Source: Hibiscus mutabilis (taxonomy: Eukaryota > Streptophyta > Magnoliopsida > Malvales > Malvaceae). From it: DNA of 64,000 nt. Within the stretch, counting starts at the first letter, position 1; each line of letters opens with the position of its first letter. The position numbers were made by a program, and so were the translations under genes. Of this stretch, positions 58,445 to 64,000 are shown one piece after another. Location of the stretch: NCBI GenBank assembly GCA_019671005.1, contig CM033719.1, positions 21,936,750 through 22,000,749 on the forward strand, read 5' to 3'. The notes below the pieces were generated by a model. It did not search any database. It was not told the origin of the DNA and saw nothing but the letters and a program-made list of their open reading frames with translations.

Positions 58445-61187
58445 TGTAGCGAAGGTCTCGCTAAATAAAAACGATAATATTTTTTTGAAATATTTTCTTT
58501 CAAAAGTGTTTGTGATATTTAAAAATATTTATTCCGTGGGGTTTACAAAAAACCTTATAAAAATGGAGTCGCCACCGGCCACTTAGGTAGGCCGGACACC
58601 ACAAAACCAGAGATTCAAAAGACAGGGTTCGGGAGTCGGTTACGGATGGGGAAGGATTAGCACCCCCACACCGCCCAAAAAATTGGTACTTTAATAATTA
58701 CCGCTTTATTAATATTGGATTTTCCGGGTTAAAGTGACGATTATTTTAAAATTCGGTTATAATTGCGAATTAATTTTAAGGGCCCCATTATCCGAGAGTA
58801 AACGCCCAACCACTATCACTACGCGCCTCGACATCGCCCCGTTTACGCTCGGATAAAAGGACACCGCATTAACAATTTATATCTCGATCGCAATCTTAAT
58901 GGCAAAAATATAAAACATGATAAAATATTTAAACATAATAAATATTGACATACGTAATACTAATTTAACATGAATAATATTTTAGACTAAAACATGTATA
59001 TACATATTATTCTAAATAATAGATAAAAAAAACAACTATCATATGTCAAAAAAAAAAAACAAGGCAGGAACAAGTATATATAGACGAACAGATATAAATA
59101 AAACATATTTCAACATATACGGGTCAACATATCGTATAAAAAGGGTAAATATACTAACATGTAGCCCTAAAACATAAGAAAGCACACACATATAAAATAC
59201 AAAATACGTCATGTACGAACCAATTAAAACATAACATGCTTGATACAGATAACCGGATAAAAAACATAAATATTATATTTAACATATATATGCATAAAAA
59301 CATAAAACGAGTCATATACGAGAGACATAAAATACAATAATATCAACATATACGATTATAATACGAACAATAATATTTACAAAGAAAACAAGGACTGAAA
59401 TGAAAGGAAAATGAAAGTCAGTGGGGACGAAATTGCGAAATAAACAAAACCTATAAGGACCAGGATTGTAATTATACCAAGGGGCAGACTCAAAATGAAA
59501 TATTCAAAAACGCGGGATGGTTAAGGGCGTAATTTTACCATTCAAAAACTGATTGTAATTTAGGGACAAAATTGTAATCTTTTGAAAAACCAGGGGGACT
59601 GGGGGTGTGATTATACCATGCGGCGAGAGACAAAAGTGAAAAATATTGAAAACGGTGGGATTAAGTGTGTAATTTACCAATTTCAAAAATAATAATAACT
59701 ATAAAAAGCCCGTTTTTAGACCAAAACCCATTTTCCCTTCATTTTTTTTCATTTTCGGTTTTTCGAAGATCCTTGTTCTTCGTTTTCTCTCAAGTGTTCT
59801 TGAGAAACCCGAAATCCGGCCGTGAGGGCCGTATTCTTCTCTCCACCGGCCGCCGCTAACCGGCGCCGGTAGGCTCCCAAAATACACCAAAACCTTCCTC
59901 TTGTCGTCCTCAACATGAATCTGTGGTTGGATTCAGAGGATCCCCTTTTATTTACCCTAGATCTAAGAAATACGAATCCAAAAATATATTTTCTTTAGAC
60001 CAAAACGAAACCACAAGGGGTCTTCCCCTCCCTTTGTTCACAGATCTGCTTGTAGAAGCCGAAGGCTTGTCACAGAGGAAGGAAGACCCACAGACAAAAA
60101 GCCGTAAGACTTTACTTGTTTCTTTTTTTTTTTTTTTTTTGTGTTTGTGTTTCAGATATGCATGCAAAGAAAAAACATGTAAGAAAAAGAGACAAAAATT
60201 ACCACTGGATCGCTTTTTGATTATCTTGACTGGTTACAAGTTTCTGGTTTTTACAAGCTTTCGTTTTTTTGTGTTACTACCCTCTCTGGTTTTTTGCTCG
60301 CTCCTAAAAATTGCTGGCTAGCTAATCCCGTTACAACAGCCCGTTTCATATATATTCGCCTCTGTATTTTGGTTGCAACTTGTATCTTCTTTTCCAGATC
60401 TGACATTTTGCTTGTTGTCTTTGGCATAATCTGAACGCGGGGACTGAATATCGGCGCGGTGGCGGTGTGGACACTCTGCGAGTGGCCAGACGCATTTTCG
60501 GCCGTTAGATCAGATCTGATCTAACGGTCGAGATGGCTTGAAGGACGATCGGCCTGGATGAAGCCTCGATCTGATGAAACGGCTTCAGATTTCGCCACGT
60601 GGAGCTCCGCAGTCGAGGAGTCAGAACGCGTGGATCTTACGCGCGCGTGGGACATTAAAGCGTCTGCGCGTGATCTACACGCGCGCGTGGCACTCGAACG
60701 GTCCATACGTGTGGAGCACGCGCCTGGCAGATATTTTTGACTTCCATTGCATCGTGGCGTTGGATCGGATCTTGATCCAATGGCCCACGATTACCGCATT
60801 TGTAATAGATAGGATTCAGATTTGGGCCAAACGGACCTTGTAATTGGACTTGGATTTTATTTATTTGGATTTAATATATATTTAATTTTTCATTTTACTA
60901 GCCCAATAATAATAATAGTATACTTATAACAAAGAATACATACATAAAAAATATATACTTATATTATACGATCATTAATTAATATACTATTCTAGTGAAC
61001 GTACGTATAATCATACGTATAATTAACATGACATCTACATACGCTTATACCCTAGATACATACGTGACATACATACGCCCCTAATACGTATACATAGCTT
61101 ATACATACACACACCTTATATTAGTAACATTCATATAATAAATATACATGCAATATTAATATATTTAAGTAAAAATGAGTGATTACA
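58445..61187 (-). repeat. Tat LTR C (5' terminal LTR, 2743 bp)
   Basis: Similarity to LTRs A and B stops exactly at gattaca (61187), which defines the LTR end. The adjacent ATTGT (61188-61192) is the right half of the target duplication. Relative to A and B it lacks about 30 bp near 59421 and has a disrupted poly-A run near 59050. Confidence 0.95.
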
Positions 61188-61192
61188 ATTGT
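61188..61192. other. Target-site duplication of the Tat array, right
   Basis: ATTGT, matching 38947-38951. Confidence 0.9.
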
Positions 61193-61603
61193 TAGTAAAT
61201 TATTTTGTTTAACCAATTATTTTAGATCGTTCAATTCTTGACCCTAAATCATATCAATTAAATTGAATAACCGATTGACCGGTTAATCGAAATGTTTGGT
61301 TTGGTTAGGTTTGGATAATGATTTTTCTATTTCACTTACAAAAATTATCAAATTTAATAATAATGATAGAAAAAATTTATAACTTTTAAAGACTCACACA
61401 TGATATAAATATCTTTCTAAATACTATCAAGTTAAACTTCATAAAAATCTACAATTATGATATTTAATAAAAATAACTATTAGGTATCCTACGCCAATAT
61501 GTGTTGCAAAATTGTCACGTACATATCATTTGTAGCTCTTTGACCTAGCAAGTTCACTACTTTAAAGATTGTCATATTATTCCAATACATTTTATTAGAC
61601 ATT
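61193..61603. other. AT-rich spacer
   Basis: No gene or repeat recognised apart from a small inverted motif (aaccgattgaccggttaa) at about 61269-61286. Confidence 0.5.
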
Positions 61604-63384
61604 TAGATTTTGCTTGGTAGAGAAGATAGAAAATTGAAAGATAGAAAATTAAAGTGATAGAAAAATGGAATGATAAAAAATATTTTTTTCCATCAGTGTG
61701 CTTGGTTGAGATGATGGAAAATTAGAAAGAAAATAAGTTTTTTTCCTCTCTATTGTTTGGCACAATAAAAAAGTGAGAGGAAAGAAAAATAAGCTTTGAA
61801 AATTATAATTTATTTTTAATTTTTATAATTTAGTCGAATGTTTTAATATGATTATTTTTAATCAATTTAGCCCCTAAAATTTTATTTCATCTAAAATTGG
61901 CCCCTATTTGTTTCTAAGTTTTATAATTTAATCTAATATTTTTAATATAGTTTTATTTTTGTTAAATTTAATCCCTAATTTTTTTCTTTATTTCAAAATT
62001 GACCTATATGTATTTTTATTTTTATAATTGTGTACAATTTTTTTAATATGGTTTTATTTTTGCCCAGTTTAGTCCATAAAATTTTTATTTATTCTGAACT
62101 TGACCTCTATTTATTTCTAATTTTTATAATTTAGTCTAATATTTTTATAATTTAATCTCTAGAGTTTCACTATCAATGCAACACCTAATACCCGATACAA
62201 ACGAATCCAACTTGAATATCGAATGCTACAAATGGCCCATTTTTTGCCTAAAAACATATTTTTAAAAACAAGCATATTTGACTACATGAAAGTAAACAAC
62301 TAACGTGAACATAAAGGGGGAAAATTAACTAAAGTCACCCGAGAAAAAAAACCTTTAAAAACTTTAGAAAATAAACGATTTAACAAAAAGGCATTTTGGT
62401 AATTTTACAAGATTTGAACCCAAAAAATATTCAAAACTTAAATGCAAGTTTAATATAAGTAGAAACATTATATACCTCTGTTTTGCTAAAAAAAAGAAGT
62501 TTAAATCGAAGTAAAATTAACCGAATCATGGTTTAGGGACTAAAATGTAAATAATTCATAAGTTAGATTTTAAGTTAAAACTCAATTTCAGGTCCGTTTT
62601 AGAATCATTAATTCCAATTAGACTTAATGGTAAATTCATGTTGAAATCGAATTTGAAATAAAGTGTTAATTGCAAAAAAATAAGTAGTTTATGGGCCACT
62701 TTGAAAACATTCGGAAAATACAAGGGCTAGTTTTTCAAAAAGTGAAATTAAACCTTCCTTTATGAAATAAATATCATCATTGACATATAGACCAAGTTTC
62801 AGGTTAATCCGAGCTAAAACAAGTCCTTAATTGCAATTATAAAATTAGTGCCTGAAATGTAAAGTTTGTTATTATAAGATAATGGACTGAATTATACAAT
62901 AGAGGTCAAATTCCAAATTAAATAAAATTTAGGGATTAAATTGAACAAAAATAATATCATAATAAAAATATTAGATAGAGTTATAAAAATTAGAAACAAA
63001 AAAGGTTCAATTTTGGATTAAATAAATATTTTAAGGACTAAAGTGAACAAAAATATTATTATATTAATAATATTGAATTTAATAATAAAAATAAGGGTAA
63101 ATTTTAGATTAAAAATAAAATTTTTAGGGGCTAAACTGTACAAAATAAAATTATAATAAAAATATTAGATGGAATCATAAAAATTAATTGCAAATATGAT
63201 TAAAATAAAATTAGAATTTTTTAAACATAATTTCATAATTTTATTATTAAAGTGAGATAGTTTTCACTTTTTTTTCCTATTTCTCACCCAATTTGGAGAG
63301 AAAATCATTTGTATAGGAACAAAGAAAACTACCTCCCCTCTTATTTTTTTTTCCTTCTAATTTTTCACTCTACCAAGTCACCCT
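61604..63384. mobile_element. Large foldback element with mirrored tandem repeats (1.8 kb)
   Basis: The left end (attttgcttggtagag and following aagatagaaaat) is mirrored by the right end (ctctaccaagtcaccc). Inside, the left arm has about 100-bp tandem units (ataatttagtctaatat, gttttatttttg, tttagtccctaa near 61817, 61918, 62022 and 62117). The right arm has the same units inverted (aaaaatattagat, gaacaaaaata near 62955, 63065 and 63155). The centre (62165-62860) is single copy without a frame. No TSD was resolved. Confidence 0.65.
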
Positions 63385-63413
63385 TAAATTCATTTTCTTT
63401 CCAATTTTCTCTT

Positions 63414-64000
63414 GGGTAAACTACATCAATAGTCACCGAACTATGGTTTCTTTCCTATTTTGGTCACCGAACTATTTTTTTTGGCAAAAACATCACTAAC
63501 ATTATGTTTCCTTCCTATTTTGGTCAACGAACTATTTTTTGGAAAAAGCATCACTAACGTTATGTTTCCTTCCTATTTTGGTCACCGTCTGTTATTTTAT
63601 TTTTTTAATTTTCCATGTTATTTTTCTCTCTCCTCGTAAGCAATATATGTTATTTTATAATATTTTTATTTAAGCTAAGATAAAAGGAATGAAAAATCAA
63701 GCCCCTTATGCAGCCAAAGAGATGGTGACACGTGTAACTGCCTAATAGGATGGTGACACATGTAACTGCCTATTAGTCGAATATCTCTCGCTGCATAAGG
63801 AGCTTGATTTTTCATTCCTTTTATTCCACTAATAGGCAGTGACATGTGTCACCATCCTGTTAGTTTGAATAAAATATTATAAAACAACATATATTGCTTA
63901 CGAGGAGAGAGAAGAAATGACATAGAAAATTAAAAAAAATAAAATTTTTTAACAGCCGGTGACCAAAATAGGAATGAAACATAACGTTAGTGATGTTTTT
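63414..64000. mobile_element. Foldback MITE, right end beyond the window
   Basis: Starts GGGTAAACTACATCAATAG, nearly the same terminus as the MITE at 2574. Left-arm units (cctattttggtca, gaactatttttt, acatcactaac) repeat three times (63455-63600). The right arm mirrors them (ggtgaccaaaataggaa, ttagtgatgttttt) up to the window end. A central inverted pair (gaatgaaaaatcaagc at about 63689; gcttgatttttcattc at about 63809) forms the inner stem. Confidence 0.8.

Larger units (their letters stand above)
38952..61187 (-). mobile_element. Tandem Tat/Ogre-like LTR retrotransposon: three LTRs, two internal regions, gag-only
   Basis: LTR starts (tgtagcgaaggtctcgc) occur at 38952, 48696 and 58445, spaced 9744 and 9749 bp. 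Each LTR is about 2.74-2.78 kb. Coding is on the minus strand. PBSs lie at 48676-48693 and 58425-58442, and PPTs at 41734-41750 and 51462-51478. A single ATTGT TSD flanks the whole 22.2-kb structure. Neither internal region has a recognisable protease, RT, RNase H or integrase. Tat/Ogre assignment rests on the PBS type, the gag motifs, an extra ORF upstream of gag and tandem repeats in the 3' region. Confidence 0.92.

Overview
The window is transposon-dense plant nuclear DNA, almost certainly from a eudicot. The evidence is: high A+T; Ty1/copia, Tekay (chromovirus) and Tat/Ogre-type LTR elements; a plant L1-type LINE with the usual ORF1 and CX2CX4HX4C knuckle; a CACTA element carrying both plant CACTA genes; and several Mutator-like foldback MITEs. 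The LINE and gag proteins resemble those common in Malvaceae, but that placement is only a weak impression. I found no convincing host gene, rRNA or functional tRNA.

Layout. 1-422: edge of a minus-strand copia element (PBS and 241-bp LTR). 425-1630: remains of a hAT transposase gene with a duplicated 3' flank. 2040-2480: degenerate minisatellite. 2574-3535: foldback MITE with a perfect 9-bp TSD and telomere-like arms. 4313-4771: another long-TIR MITE. 4845-5270: 5'-truncated minus-strand LINE. 5379-5495: SINE candidate. 6551-12692: CACTA element with TSD ACA, an internally deleted TNPD-like gene, a broken TNPA-like gene and a nested long-TIR element containing large palindromes. 13037-19193: near-full-length dead LINE, followed by a 55-bp truncated LINE tail with its own 15-bp TSD.

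21700-37516: three-level nest. A decayed minus-strand copia element was hit by a Tekay gypsy element (23660-34901, TSD GACAT), whose gag was hit by a hAT MITE (30023-30529, TSD ATATCCAT). 37800-38507: a second foldback MITE with telomere-like arms. 38575-38690: a LINE tail.

38952-61187: the main feature, a minus-strand Tat/Ogre-like element in the form LTR-internal-LTR-internal-LTR. Its three LTRs are about 2.75 kb and its two internal regions about 6.97 kb. One 5-bp TSD (ATTGT) brackets the whole array. Each internal region has a PBS matching the Ogre type (tRNA-Arg), an upstream ORF with a zinc-finger-like module and coiled coil, a gag ORF, no recognisable protease, RT, RNase H or integrase, and a 3' region with about six 181-bp tandem repeats. 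It would depend on proteins supplied by other elements.

61604-63384 is a large foldback element with mirrored tandem repeats. 63414 to the window end is the start of another foldback MITE whose terminus matches the one at 2574. No pathway links these genes; the window is a record of nested insertion, internal deletion and recombination.
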